From: Lytechinus variegatus
Lineage: Eukaryota > Echinodermata > Echinoidea > Temnopleuroida > Toxopneustidae
Reading direction: 5' to 3'
Assembly: GCF_018143015.1 (NCBI RefSeq)
Contig: NC_054747.1
Span: forward strand, 30,994,733-31,058,732
Length of the DNA: 64,000 bases
This document shows, in pieces, positions 21,762 through 34,400 of the stretch (the first letter of the stretch is position 1; each line of letters starts with the position of its first letter). The position numbers were made by a program, and so were the translations under genes. A model generated the notes under the pieces. The model did not search any database, was not told where the DNA came from, and saw only the letters and a list, made by a program, of their open reading frames with translations.

Positions 21762-22479
21762 ATGGATCCGGATAAACCACGGCTGGTGGACATAGCGAAA
21801 GGGACGGCTAAGGTCGGCGGATCAGGACTGCCCTCACCGAGTACGTCTTACCCTTACCCGCCGAACGACCCCGGGGCCCAACCCATTCAATACCCCCAAG
21901 CGTCGGCTCCTCGAGAGGACCAGTGGGATGGTTACCAAAACATGCATCAGTCGCAACTACAGCAAGAACACGAACAACATCAACCTACAGTAGCACTTCC
22001 CCCTCAACCTGAACAGAAGATGCAACCACACCCACAGCAAACTCCACCACAGGCAGCAACATCTTTCCCGCCTTCAATGCCCCAGCATCAGGCGCAGGCT
22101 CCACAACAAAATTCAAGTCCCGACCCAACGTCGGAGTCTGACCAGAGTTTGATGTCAAAGCGACCCCCGATTAAAGTCGAGGAAAAGTCCCTCCTCGAAG
22201 CTTACATCCTGTGCCTCCCCCTTGGCTTTCTTGGACTGCACCACTTTTACTTGGGACGAATCGGCATCGGGTTCCTCTACTTCTTCACTTTCGGGGTGTT
22301 TGGAATCGGGTGGATCATTGACTGGTTCAGGTTGCCATGGCTCGTCAAGAAAACCAATGAGAAGAGGAAAGCTGATGCGGAGCGTGGCTACATCCTCTAT
22401 GGAGGACCGTTTGATGAATTGTATGAGAGGAGTCTGTGCTCCGCCTACATGTTCTGGCTACCCCCTGTTGGTATTTTTG
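21762..22479 (+). CDS. TM2 gene exon 1 (N-terminal region, TM2 domain 1, first half of domain 2)
   Basis: Encodes residues 1-239 plus one base. The ATG at 21762 is the first of the long frame. The donor is GTGAGT at 22480, just after the first helix of TM2 domain 2 (FWLPPVGIF). Reading through the donor would give a 256-residue product ending in EYISPPPSISSPTNNK. That lacks the second half of domain 2 and is probably not the main product. Confidence 0.92.
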
Positions 22480-25400
22480 GTGAGTACATTAGCCCGCCAC
22501 CATCAATTTCATCGCCAACAAATAACAAATAACATGCAGCATGATGTCAAATATGACTCTTAACTCAATACGCAATCATTTAATTATTGGTTTAAAAATG
22601 TATGATTTTATGAACCCTTACATTTTACTCGGTATATCGATGACGCTCTGATGATGATAATGATGACGATGATGATGATTGTGATATGGTGACAAATGGG
22701 ATGGAAGATGATTATGATGGTAATGGTATTCAATTCAAGCAAAATTGATGGTCGACGACTATGATGACGATGCACTGGGGATGATAGTAATGATAATGAT
22801 GGATTGGTAGTGATGATAATTACGATATGATGATGGTGGTGATGATGATGATGGTGATCTCTGATGATGGTGATGATCATGATCATTTATCACCGATCAC
22901 CATAATATTGATATCTATATAAAGTTTTTACAATTTCCTGAGAGCAGGTCCAAATTTTGTATTAAAAGTTCTTTTAATATTCGTAAAAATAATTAATATA
23001 CCATGAAATATTACTTCTTTTCGCTTTTAACATCCTATAACATTTCTGTTATGGAACATATTAGTGATCTTGTATTAAAGAGTTGAACCGGTTACCTGCT
23101 GATTATTAGGAACTGTACAGTTTTTATCAGTTTAAAGTACGATGTATATATCTCTTGATAATCTGGGTGTAGTATAAAAAGTGTTCTATAAAACTATCAT
23201 GAGTTATCACGTAGGTGACCAGCCTACTCATGTTGTGTGTGTGAGGGTGTCCGTGTGTATGTGTTGCATATTTGTTCTTGCTTTATATCTGTCTTTTATT
23301 CTTATTACACTGTTAGACCGCTGTGTAAAATCGGTGCTGTGTACGAACGGTTGTGTATTTTTTTTTCACAACCCTGCGTAATCTTACCCGAGTTACGTTA
23401 AATATTGGTTGTGTAAAGAGTTTTCTTCAATAAGAGGTTACGATTTCACGTCAATTCCCGCCAAGCACCCCGTTTCACAACAGTTGTGTACATAAATTTA
23501 CCACGTGACTTGAGACAGCCAATCAGCTGTCATAAAAGTTTTACGCAAACTTTTGATATCCAAAATGGAGAGTGCCAAGGAATTGCTTTGCGATTGGGGG
23601 TTCGAGTCACGTCAGCCGTCAAAAATTTTGAGGGTAAGTGTGATTTTTGGAAGTATTTTTATTAAGAAAGTGTAATATAGATTGTGATGGATCCGAGTGT
23701 GGTCGAATGTGGAATTAAGTAAGCTTGCTTTAGCTACAGATCTAACGTTAGAGAGCAGTGAGTTGGATCGACAGTGCATGACTGAGTGCGAGTGGTGCGT
23801 GTGCGATTGATTGGCTACCGCGTATACAGGCGCCGTACCGGTACCTGGCCTTCTCAGTCCGCAGCTGGTCGGCGATGCGAATTCAGCGGTGCGGTATTCT
23901 ACCTACCGCATGGTTGAACGAACCACTTATCCGGTGTACAAGGTTATGAATAACTTTGTCCTGAGTTATACCATGGTCACATTTGTTCTACGGCGGCCCG
24001 GCCGTACGGCGAGTTGAAAACAGTCGTTTTAACATTTTTGTACCAACTAAATATACCGGTAGGTGCATGGTTTGAATAAAAATGAATAAAACGGCTGTTT
24101 TTGACTCGCCGTACGGCCGCCGTAGAGCAAATGTGACCAAGCCTATTAGTAACCCCTGTGAGGTGAAATAATGTGGGTAATGCTTGGCATATTTTCTCTT
24201 GTTTTGGGGATAGACTCTATGCTTGAAGTTGAAGCCTTAATTGTTTCTAATTCTATCACTGTCACTCAGTTCCAATCTAACTTAGATTGAAACTGTGATA
24301 CTAGTCAAGTGTAGAAACAATCAAGGCTTCAATTTCAAGCATTAAAGATTCGCCAAAATTCGACATGTGCCGCCTAAGTTGGATGTTTTTTCTAGATCAA
24401 GTTAGGCTTTTATGCAATATTTTTTGTTCTAAAATTTCTTTTCAGAAAATGATGTTTGCAGCAATATTTGTTAAATATATTTGTCTATTTTTAATTGCAA
24501 TGGTCATTTTATAATTCTATCTCAATAGGTAATAAAATCTTGAAATGAATCGCCATGTTTTACGCCCATCATTCGACATCCCCCGCCTTTCATTCGACAT
24601 TCAAATTAAAGTCAATGCGTGCTGCTGAATTGCACCGCATGCGATGTGCAACCCAGAAGTTGCCGCGGCCGTTCGCTCCCGCATTGCAACATCTCTTGAT
24701 AAATTTGTTTTACTCTAACGTTAGAGTTACAGTTAAAGATGGCATGAATAAAGTAGAAAACTTAAATATGTGGCAATATATTTTGTTACTTGTCATAATT
24801 TGGTGAAAATGGCATGGATCTCACTTTAGCTGTAAAATGTCTTTTAAAGTGATTTTTGTACTTTGTAATTTCAGAGGCCTATGGAGCTGAGTGAGGATGA
24901 GGATCCAGTTTTGCAAGATAAAACGACACCAAAACCAAGAAAGAGGGTCAGATGCCCCTATGAATTTGTAAGTATTTGTAAGACTATAAATATGAATGTG
25001 GGGTGTTAGATCTACATGTATACCGTTTGTAGCTAAATCATTCCATGTACATGATTCAATTGATTGATTGCTTTGACTATTTTTAAATTGTTTTAATGGT
25101 TAAGCCTACGGTAAAACATGATGGTGGGCCCCAAGTCTGCGCACCTAACAATTTGAGTTAAGATTTAACATAAATTTTTTCTTATTTCACAAAATATTTT
25201 GGTTAGTAATGTTCCTTATATTATAAAGAGTAAGTGTACCCAATTTCTCATTGAAAAATGAAAGAAAATATAGAATTTCCTTGAAAAAACCTCGGGCAGT
25301 CATTTTCAGATTGAAAAAAAATGGTATAACCCCATGTCTGCGCACTCATTCACTTTGCACACGATTCAGGAATTTTTTATGAATACCTGTCTATGTATTG

Positions 25401-28400
25401 CATGTGTAAAGTTCATGCTTGTTGTGTATCTTCTTTTACTAGAATCGTGCAGATAGGTGGGTGCGCAGACTTGGGAGACCGCGCAGATATGGGGGAACTG
25501 ACCATACTTGTTTATAGATCTTGCCCCATTGATGTTATATGGGTCATAGAGGGCTGTTTGGCTGAGCTATATCAATCAAAATGATGATAATCATAATAGA
25601 TTTATGAAATTGATTTCTATTCAGGATGTTGAAAGCATCATTTTGAAAGGTAGAAACGGAAGGGGCTTGCTGGAGGCATTAACTCGAGGACGGGTTCTAA
25701 ACAACAGCGAGAGAATTCAACTCAACCGAGTGTTGGTTAGCCATCTAATTGAAGAGCATTGATGGAAGTAAGTGTATTTGGGGGTTGAATTTGCGCCTAT
25801 TTCCTCTGCATATCTCTTCGATCAGTCATTACGTCCCCTATAGATTGCTGCACGCTCAAAATTCTGTATTTCTCACCTGTTTGAAGCTCAGATTAAAAAG
25901 AAGGGAACCTTCACTCATGCCTTGCCATCAACATGAAATAACCTCACTCAAGTGATTAGAAATAGCAGTTCATCTGGCACCCCAGACTTTTGCTTAATTA
26001 TCCTGAAATGCACCAAGTGAAATTAAAGGGCTAGTCCATCCCAGAAAAAATCCCCAGATTCAATAGAAAAATCAAACAAGAATAAAACTGAAAATTTCAT
26101 CAAAATCTGTTGTAAAATAAGGAAGTAATGACATGTTCGTTTTGCTTATTTTTCACTAAACAGCACAACTCAGTGATATGCAAATGAGAGAGTTGATGAT
26201 GTCACTTTCTTTTTGTGTTATTGTATGAATAATGTAATATTTCAATTTTCACAGATTTTACAATAAGGCCCCTTTTGGTTGAGCCACAAAACGTTAAAAC
26301 ACTGGCAGTTCCACTTGTTCAGGAAGGAATAAAACTTTGTTTATCATGACAATGAGGAGAAAATTAAAATATTCCATATTGCATGTAACAAAATGCAAAA
26401 GAAATAGTGAGTGGCCTACATCATCAGTTGCCTAATTTGTATATCTACCAGGATGTGCATATACTGTAGGTAATTGTCTGTGAAATTAAGTGAAACTTTG
26501 AAATTTTCTTATTTTACATCTGATTTTGATTAAACTTTCAGTATTATGCTTGTTTAATTTTTCTCTATTTATTCCAATCAACTTTTTATTTGGGTGGACT
26601 TGTTTATATGGAGATTTTTGTGTAGAAATTTGCATGGTTAAATTTGTTTAATAATTATTTCTTACAAACTTCAATTCACACTTGTAGTTCACGTATGAAA
26701 TGCAAGTGCCGGATATCAGCATGATTGTGATTTTGGCAGACGAGATTGGAAGGCCCACCCACTTACATGTAGTCTCAAAAAGTCCAAACCAGCCCAATTT
26801 TTCAAGTTTAAACATATTGTTTAAATGGGGATACAGTTCATTATCTCTACCTCTTAATATGACTTTACCTCTTTATTCTATTGTACTTCTGATCATATTT
26901 TCAGTACATGTTATTAATATTTTTGGCAAATTTCATCTTTTGCATTTTTAATCAAATCAAATCTTGTTTTGTATATTCAATCTATTTTACACCTATTTTT
27001 TGAAAGCCCACCATCACAAGTGAAGGAAAGCCTTGCGCACAGCCTTGTGGATCAATTCAAAATTTTGAAGGACATCAACGGAATCACAGGATATGTAAGT
27101 ATCTTGTATTCTTGTTTTGGGGTGCTGTGGAAGCAAGGATAGCAAACATAAGAAAAGCAGCCCGAAACAATAGCCCTTTGATGTAAAACAATGCACTAGT
27201 TGAACTTTTAATTTGGTCTCAAAAGATGCTCGAGACTTGAAAGTATAATCTCTGTGAGCGGCACGGTCAAAAAATTTCGGGCAGCGGAATTACCACGGAA
27301 AAGGCAGTGGAGGCCCCCCCCCCCGCACCGTGGCCTTTTAGGGTGAAGAGGAGATTAATGGCAGAATTGTTGACTACTGTGGACCGGAGAGCAACCCTTC
27401 CAGAATCCTTGAATTATTTATAATCTCTAAAAATCAAATGGTGTGCAAGGCACATTTTGTTTATCTTGACATCCTATCACATTATAACTTAGCATTGCAG
27501 TAAAAAATTGAAGGGTGGCCGTCCAAAAAACAATGTTGTGTCAATTTCTATGTTATTTTGGACAAGGAATTCGTTTTTAACAACAATAAATGGATAAATA
27601 CTGTCTTTTAACTTAAAATTTAACCCTTAATTTTTTTGGGGGGGTCAATTTCCTGTCCGGTAATTTGTTCAAAACTTACTACCTAATCAGCCAAATTCCT
27701 GTTGACAAAAAAAAGAAAACCCTTCACCCGATCCCGGGGTGGGGGGGCAGTCAAACATATTGCTGTACACATGCGTGACCAAAAAACGCGTTTAAAGGGG
27801 TGTTTTTTTTTTCAGTTTTGGACGTGGTCCGCGCGTGGACTTGTTAAAGGTATCAAAAACACAGATTTTCAAGAAAAAGGGTGGTTTTGAAAGACTGGTT
27901 AATGGTCAATCGCAGGGTCAAACATATTCAGGGTATGTTTTTCCCCAAGGCTTTTTTTTTAAAGACTAGCCAAACGTGTTTAGGGTATTTTTCCCCCCAA
28001 GCTTTTTCCCCCGAGATCATATTTTGGCTACAACTTGTTTAGGGGCCAAGATATTTATTTTTAAAATTTATGTATTTATTCATTTATATATTTACTACTT
28101 TATTTTATTTATTTTTTTTTTTGTGGTGGGGGGGGGCAATGTGACTTATATTATTGAAACATTGCAGGCTAATAGCTTGCCAACACAGTTGCAATATGAT
28201 ACTAAACATGTCATGGTAGTTTCAATAGTTCTGTTAACAAGGAAAAAATAGTTTACTTCGAATTCAAGCACAAAATGTAACTAAACCACCTATTGGGGGT
28301 GCAATCCAATATGACATATTTTCTTTTCTGTGTTTGTAAAATGTTGATTTAATCTCATTATGTGTCATTTATTGAGAAGCTGAAAATATATTATTTTATG

Positions 28401-31400
28401 AAAACAAGAACATTTTGATCATGACAGAGTAAATTGCCTGCACTTAGTCAACTTTCCCTTGAATCTCATCTGTTCAATACAGGAAGGAACATCCATTGAA
28501 TATTATTTGGCCGATCTTGATGCAAAGGATCGACCACAGCCTTTCTTGTTGATCCTTGGAGGCACCCGGTGGAAACCGAGCCAGGTTTTGTCATTGTCGA
28601 GCGTAACACCGTCCAGTGTACATGTACTTTCATCACGCAAGCTATAGATGTCTGCTTTAAGTTAACCTATGTGCTGGATGTTGACTACCACACCCAGTGT
28701 TTTCCTGCATGGCAAATGCTCCAGCAATTGGTGTATGAATTGCCTCCCGGTGCTTTGAGTGGTGTTGTCCTGCTCAGCTTTTGAACTTTGCTGGGCAACA
28801 TCAAGAAGGAATTTTAGTCTGAATAGGCAGCATTCAGTACTAAGGAAGCAAGTAACAGTAGTTTTGTATTAAATAGGCGATTTCTCTTGGTTCTCCTTGT
28901 TAATGATTAAAGACTTAGACCGTAACCAAAACTGAAATGGACAAATCATATACCATTTGAAAGCTTATAAGCTACTTAACACAGAAAAGCAAGTTTTGTT
29001 TCACAAAATGAGCATTTGGGTTCAGGGACCCCAAATGCTCATAATTCAAAAGCCAGGTGTCATTACTCTGTTTTGCTTCACAAAATGAGCACTCCAAATT
29101 ATGGGGGGGGGGGGGGGGAATCAGGTTCTGCAGATACATTGAATTATCTGTTCCCATAATAATTTGTCACTTGCTTCCTTTTGACTAAACAGTATTTCAT
29201 AATTCAAAAGTCAAGAAATATTACTTTTGTTGCTCACATGTCAAGTACGTCTCGTAAAGTAAAAAAAAAATATTAAAAAAAGTTTTGAGAAAGCTGTCAC
29301 TTCCTTTTTTCAAACCATGACAGAGTATCAATGTGAAAATGACAAAAACTCATCTGGATGGATATCTGGACTAAATTGCAACATATGTGTTGACACACAT
29401 ACAAACAACCTGGTATTGTTTATTTATATTTTTGCAAATGTTTACATTGTTTATGGATGAAAGTTAAATGGAATATGATAGCTAAATGTGAGAGTTATTG
29501 GTTATGTCACATCTGGATCAATCAAGGACTTTGAGATGGGGACTGCCTTTTTACTTTCCAGCTCATATTTTTGGCTTATATGAAATTTTCTCATGCAAAT
29601 TGCCTGTGATCCTCTTCAAGTTGTAACAGTCATGAAGCTTTTGATTTATCACTTCTCCCATTAAAATTGGCTGTTTTCAATGAAAAGAGAATACAGCAAA
29701 ATTTAAGGGTTATGAACAAGGAAAAACGTATCAACGGGGCCTTAATTCATAATTGATAGGTTAAACATATATGTATTTAACATAGTTTGAGATCAGTCGA
29801 AACTGGTTTATATTACTGCAGATGTTTCACTGAAATATTGTTGCCAAGTTGTCTATGTAGTCAAATATCTATTGAAAATTCAACAATGCAGAGAAGTCAA
29901 ACATTGTATAGATATTACTATAAAACGGATTAAGTAGCTGAAAAATTGTTTCACTTTTGTGTCCAACTTCAAATGTCATCAAAATGTATCGATATGTTTA
30001 AACATATCTACATATCTATGGAATATGTAAACAGATTACAACCTCACAGTCCATCACCAATAATGCCTTCTTTTCTGAGAGCAACATGTCCAAGTCCTCA
30101 AATATTTGAGTGCATGCTGGATATAGTTCAACCCTAATATCCGCCGCGCGAAATTTTTTGACCGCGTCACTCGATGACTTTTTACGTTCAAGTCTCTTGC
30201 AACTTTTGAGACCAGAATTTTGACCCCCCGGTACGCGGTTCCGAAAATACACAACATTTTGTAAGTGCATGCAGACCCCAAATTACTCAAAATCATGAAT
30301 TTGTGTACAAATCCAATGCAAATGGTGTTTTTAGCCAAAATTCATATATGTATCATTATTTTTCCTTTTACTGCTTAAAATCAATTAATTTTATCTTTTT
30401 TATAGTCAAAATAAAGTCCCTGACGATTTCCATTGAAAAAACAATGAAAAGCAAAAAGTCGAAAAACAAATACATAAGAAATTTAGAAAACAATAGAATA
30501 CATAAGAAAATGAATATGATGTTGAAATGAAATTGATCAGATGCCTATCTAGAGTATGTGAAACAAAAATTAGCATTTTAGGGGCATTATTTTATTAATT
30601 AGAGCAAACTTAAGATTTTATGCATAAATTAATGAGCATTGAGATTTTTTGCAGAATTTGATATAGTTTTTTAGATAATGCCATGGGTAATGCGTGTGCC
30701 AATTTTCGTCGCGATCGACGGCCGAATTCATAGGGGGGGCTGAATCAGCCCCCCCCCCCCCCCCCAGTCTTCTTAGGCGTTGAAATAGCCCAGTCTATTG
30801 AGGGTTAACCCTAAATAGACTGGGCTATTTCGACACCTAAGAAGACGGGGGGGGGGGGGGGGGGCTGTTTCAGCCCCCCCTTATGATCTCGGCCGTCGAT
30901 CGCGACGAAAATTGGCACACGCATTACCCATGGCATTACATACAAAACTATAACATCAAATTCTGCAAAAAAACCTCATGTCTCATTAATTATGCTAATT
31001 TATGCGTAAAATTATAAGTATGCTCTAATTAATAAAATAATGCCCCGGAAATGCTAGTTCTTGTTTCACATACTCTAGTTGGTATCTGATCAAATTTATT
31101 TTTAAAAAATTCAGCATCACATTTATTTTCTTATGTATTCTATTGTTTTCTAAATTTCTTATGTATTTCCTTGTTTTTCGACTTTTTGTTTTTTATTGTT
31201 TTTTCAATGGAAATTGTCGGGGACATTATTTTGACCGTAAAAAAGATAAAATTAATTGATTTTAAGCAGTAAAAGGAAAAATAATGATACATTTATGAAT
31301 TTGGGATATAAAACACCATTTGCATTGGATTTGTACACAAATTCACGTTTTTGAGTAAATTTGGGTCTGCATGCACTTACAAAATGCTGCGTAATTTCAA

Positions 31401-34400
31401 AACCGCGTACTCGGGGGTCACAAATCTGGTCTCAAAAGTTGCGTGAGACTTGAAAGTAAAGAGTCAGCAAACGACGTGGACAAAAAATTTTGCACGGCGG
31501 ATTTATCGCGAAAAATGTTGAGGGGGGGGCTGATTCAGCCCCCCCCCCCGTCTTTTTAGGGTTAATACTTAGATTGGCATTCTTCATCTCATATTTTTGC
31601 TCCATGATGTTAAATGTCTTCATGCCATTTTGGGATTAAAAAAATCAGTGATTAATAGTGGATATTTACTTATTATAATGCTAGGCTTGGTGATCAGGAA
31701 TTGGTTTTCTTGTTTTTATTTTCTATATAAAATGAGAGAAATTATGGGGGAAAAAAATAAAACCATGATATGAGCCCTCTTTCATGAAAAGTTATATAGA
31801 CTGATGTTATTTTATTCAGTATATGAATTGCCTAAGAAAATAAAAATTGATCGTTCAGCAATTGTAACAGTATAGAGCCCTGTATAGTCTAGAAGCAAAA
31901 TATAGAAAACTTAAGCACGCTGTCAAATTCGTTTTAAGAACATGCAAGTATATTCAGTAGTATATAAATTGACCAGTAGCACAGGCTGACTGGATTTGTT
32001 GAATTAATAGGGCAAAAATAGTTTATATGCAAATACTCTCAGGAAACAGGATCAGAAAGTGTCAATTATTTTATTTAGAGAAAGGAGTGTTGCAGTTTTA
32101 TTTACTTGTACGATATTCATTCTACTGACATGTAAATTCAGTGTGAAATTGCTAAATATTCCTTTAAAAATTGTGAAAGTACATGTTTGTATACTTTAAA
32201 ACCATTGAAATTGGTTAAATTGATTTTATTTACGGTTTGATGTATTGCATGAAAATGTATTTTTGATGCATTTGGAAGAACGTATGGAATTGATTTATGA
32301 ATGGAAATAAATACTGTACATCATAACACACAATTCTTTATGTCTGTATGTATACATGTATGTGTCAAAGAGTGGCCTGTCTAACACAATTGGTTGTGTA
32401 AAATGAAATTTCAACAACTCATGTGTAAGTTTTAAGCAACTACTGTGAAAAACACCTACACAACCTGGATGTGTACAATTATGGTTACACAATTCATGTG
32501 CAGAAAATTTACACAACTGATACTTAAAAATGTACACAACCCGGGTTGTGTAAAATGAAAATTCAACAACTCATATGTAAGTTTTACGCAACTACTGTGA
32601 AAAGCACCTACACAACCTGGCTGTGTAAAATTATGGTTACACAATTCATGTGTAGAAAATTTACACAACCTGGCTGTGTAAAATTATGGTTACACAATTC
32701 ATGTGTAGAAAATTTACACAACTGCTACTTAAAAATGTACACAACCCGGGTTGTGTACAGTTTTACACAACCGTTGCTGGGTTCATATATGATGCAGCGG
32801 TTGTGTAAGAATTTACACAGGTTGTGTAAGATTTTACACAGCCAGATTAACAGTGTACTATAGTATGTTCCTTCACTGTGTACATCTCATTTATTGAAGG
32901 GCCCCACTCACAAGCTCTGCTCTTTCTGGGGTCCTCGAAAACCTCTCATATATGTTTATCCTTTTGTATCATCTGTTCATTGAATTGTACTTATATATCT
33001 GTTTTTTTTTAAATAAATTAAAAAACGATTGATCCCATCATTGAGCTATTTATAGCTCCATGATCCCATCAATCTCAGCTGTATGGAAATCCATCCATAC
33101 CATTTTTTTTCTTTAAGAAATTTGCACAATCTCCTTAGTAATCAAAGAGAATCACACTGAATCTCCAAGAGAGCGATGTATGAATATACATCATATCTAG
33201 AAAATATTTTGAACAAATTTACATACATGTATCTATGTAAATATTTCTGGCTTTCCATAGCTGTGGTTGATTGGACCAATCGCAACTCTTTGTAATTTAA
33301 GACGGGGCCCAGATGAAAACGAAAGAGCCATGTTGATGGAGGCTAAAATTGATTTACTTCATGTCCAAGTCATCTCCTCCGGCCACATCGGATATTAACA
33401 ATGTCTAAACATGAGTCCAAGCATGTCACAGTTTCACTTGATAATGATGATAAAGATAATAATATTGATAATATCAGTAGTGATAGTACTTATTAATAAT
33501 AATATTACTTCATCATTCCTTGAATAAACTTTAGAAGAAAAAAAATAATATCTGTCTTACAATATGCTAAAGAAAGATTTAAAGGAAATATTTAAAGTTG
33601 AATTTATGATAACCATCATTAAATAATCAGGTAATAACTGATTTATAATTTTTTAAGATATGATTTCTGTTTTCAATATACCAGACTAGCAGTCATTTAT
33701 ACCTGCATAATTATCTTATCCGCTAATGGTTGTGCCAAAGACTGCATCATGCAATAATTGAAAGACAATTTTGAAATGGTAGACATTCTCATTCTCATTC
33801 TCTTTCATGCAGGCGGACATCACTACTATCTTGGTCGTTTTGGTTATGGTGTCGTCTACAGTCTGACCATGGGTCTCTTCGGCGTTGGTTGGCTCTTCGA
33901 TCTCTTTCGTATTTGGATCCTCACCAGGAGAGCCAATCAGGATATCCGCACTTTGCGCTCAGGACGTCCTCTGTCGTCGAACCCAAGCGAACGGATGCAC
34001 CTTGATGATGCCTACTCCCTTGCGTTCCCGTTGGGATTCCTTGGACTGCATCACTTCTATATGCGTCGTTGGATGTTCGGCGTCATTTATTTCTTGACTT
34101 TGGGTTGTATGGGTGTCGGTTTCTTGGTAGATTTGTGTAGGATGCCGTACTTGTTTTACAGGAACAAGGAGGAACTGAAGAACAATCATAAGAAGTTCCA
34201 CGTGGATGATGCATATCTGATGTGGTTTCCTCTAGGGATCCTGGGAATGCACCACTTCTATCTTCACCGTTGGGGATGGGGCTTTGCCTACTTCTTCACC
34301 TTTGGTTTATTAGGCATTGGTTGGCTTATTGATATATGCAGGATCCCGCGTCTTGTCAGGTTCGCCAATGAACGCCGAAGCAGGGAGAGTCTGCTTGGAA

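Larger units (their letters stand above)
23565..28784 (+). pseudogene. five-exon gene of an uncharacterised family inside the CACTG element, disrupted
   Basis: Exons 23565-23633, 24875-24967, 25625-25767, 27007-27094 and 28483-28784 all have good splice sites, and their phases agree at every junction (0, 0, 2, 0). Readable parts are MESAKELLCDWGF, then an acidic and basic linker, then LLEALTRGRVLNNSERIQLN and VLVSHLIEEH, then PPSQVKESLAHSLVDQFKIL, and finally IEYYLADLDAKDRPQPFLLI with the C-terminal VIVERNTVQCTCTF and AIDVCFKLTYVLDVDYHTQC. The pattern resembles uncharacterised multi-copy proteins that I recall from fish and invertebrate genomes, but I cannot name a domain or function. Two breaks are visible: TGA at 25760-25762 in exon 3, and a one-base loss near 28570-28590 in exon 5. 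It is either a pseudogene or carries assembly errors; the intact form would be about 230 residues. Confidence 0.6.
23308..32855. mobile_element. 9.55 kb EnSpm/CACTA-like element carrying a gene remnant
   Basis: The left end CACTGTTAGACCGCTGTGTA at 23308 matches the inverted right end CACTGTTAATCTGGCTGTGTA (ending 32855) over about 24 bp with a one-base gap. TA flanks both ends (23306-23307 and 32856-32857). Subterminal regions are dense in GTTGTGTA/TACACAAC words: several in 23340-23490 and more than a dozen in 32387-32850. CACTG/CACTA ends, a very short target duplication and subterminal repeats define the EnSpm/CACTA class. I find no large transposase frame, so the copy is non-autonomous or decayed. 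Inside lie a five-exon gene remnant, nested MITEs and a 1.36 kb palindrome. Confidence 0.72.
22480..33812 (+). other. TM2 gene intron (11.3 kb)
   Basis: A single phase 1 intron with donor GTGAGT and acceptor TTTCATGCAG. It contains a GAT microsatellite and the 9.55 kb CACTG-ended element at 23308-32855. The remaining ~950 bp before exon 2 is AT-rich with a small dyad near 33028-33075 (GATCCCATCATTGAGC / GCTCCATGATCCCATC) and no gene. Confidence 0.88.

Noticed and set aside
22222-22563. Second open frame overlapping TM2 exon 1
   Set aside because: It is a shadow of the TM2 frame: the TM2 frame is supported by domain matches and a phase-correct splice, this one by nothing.
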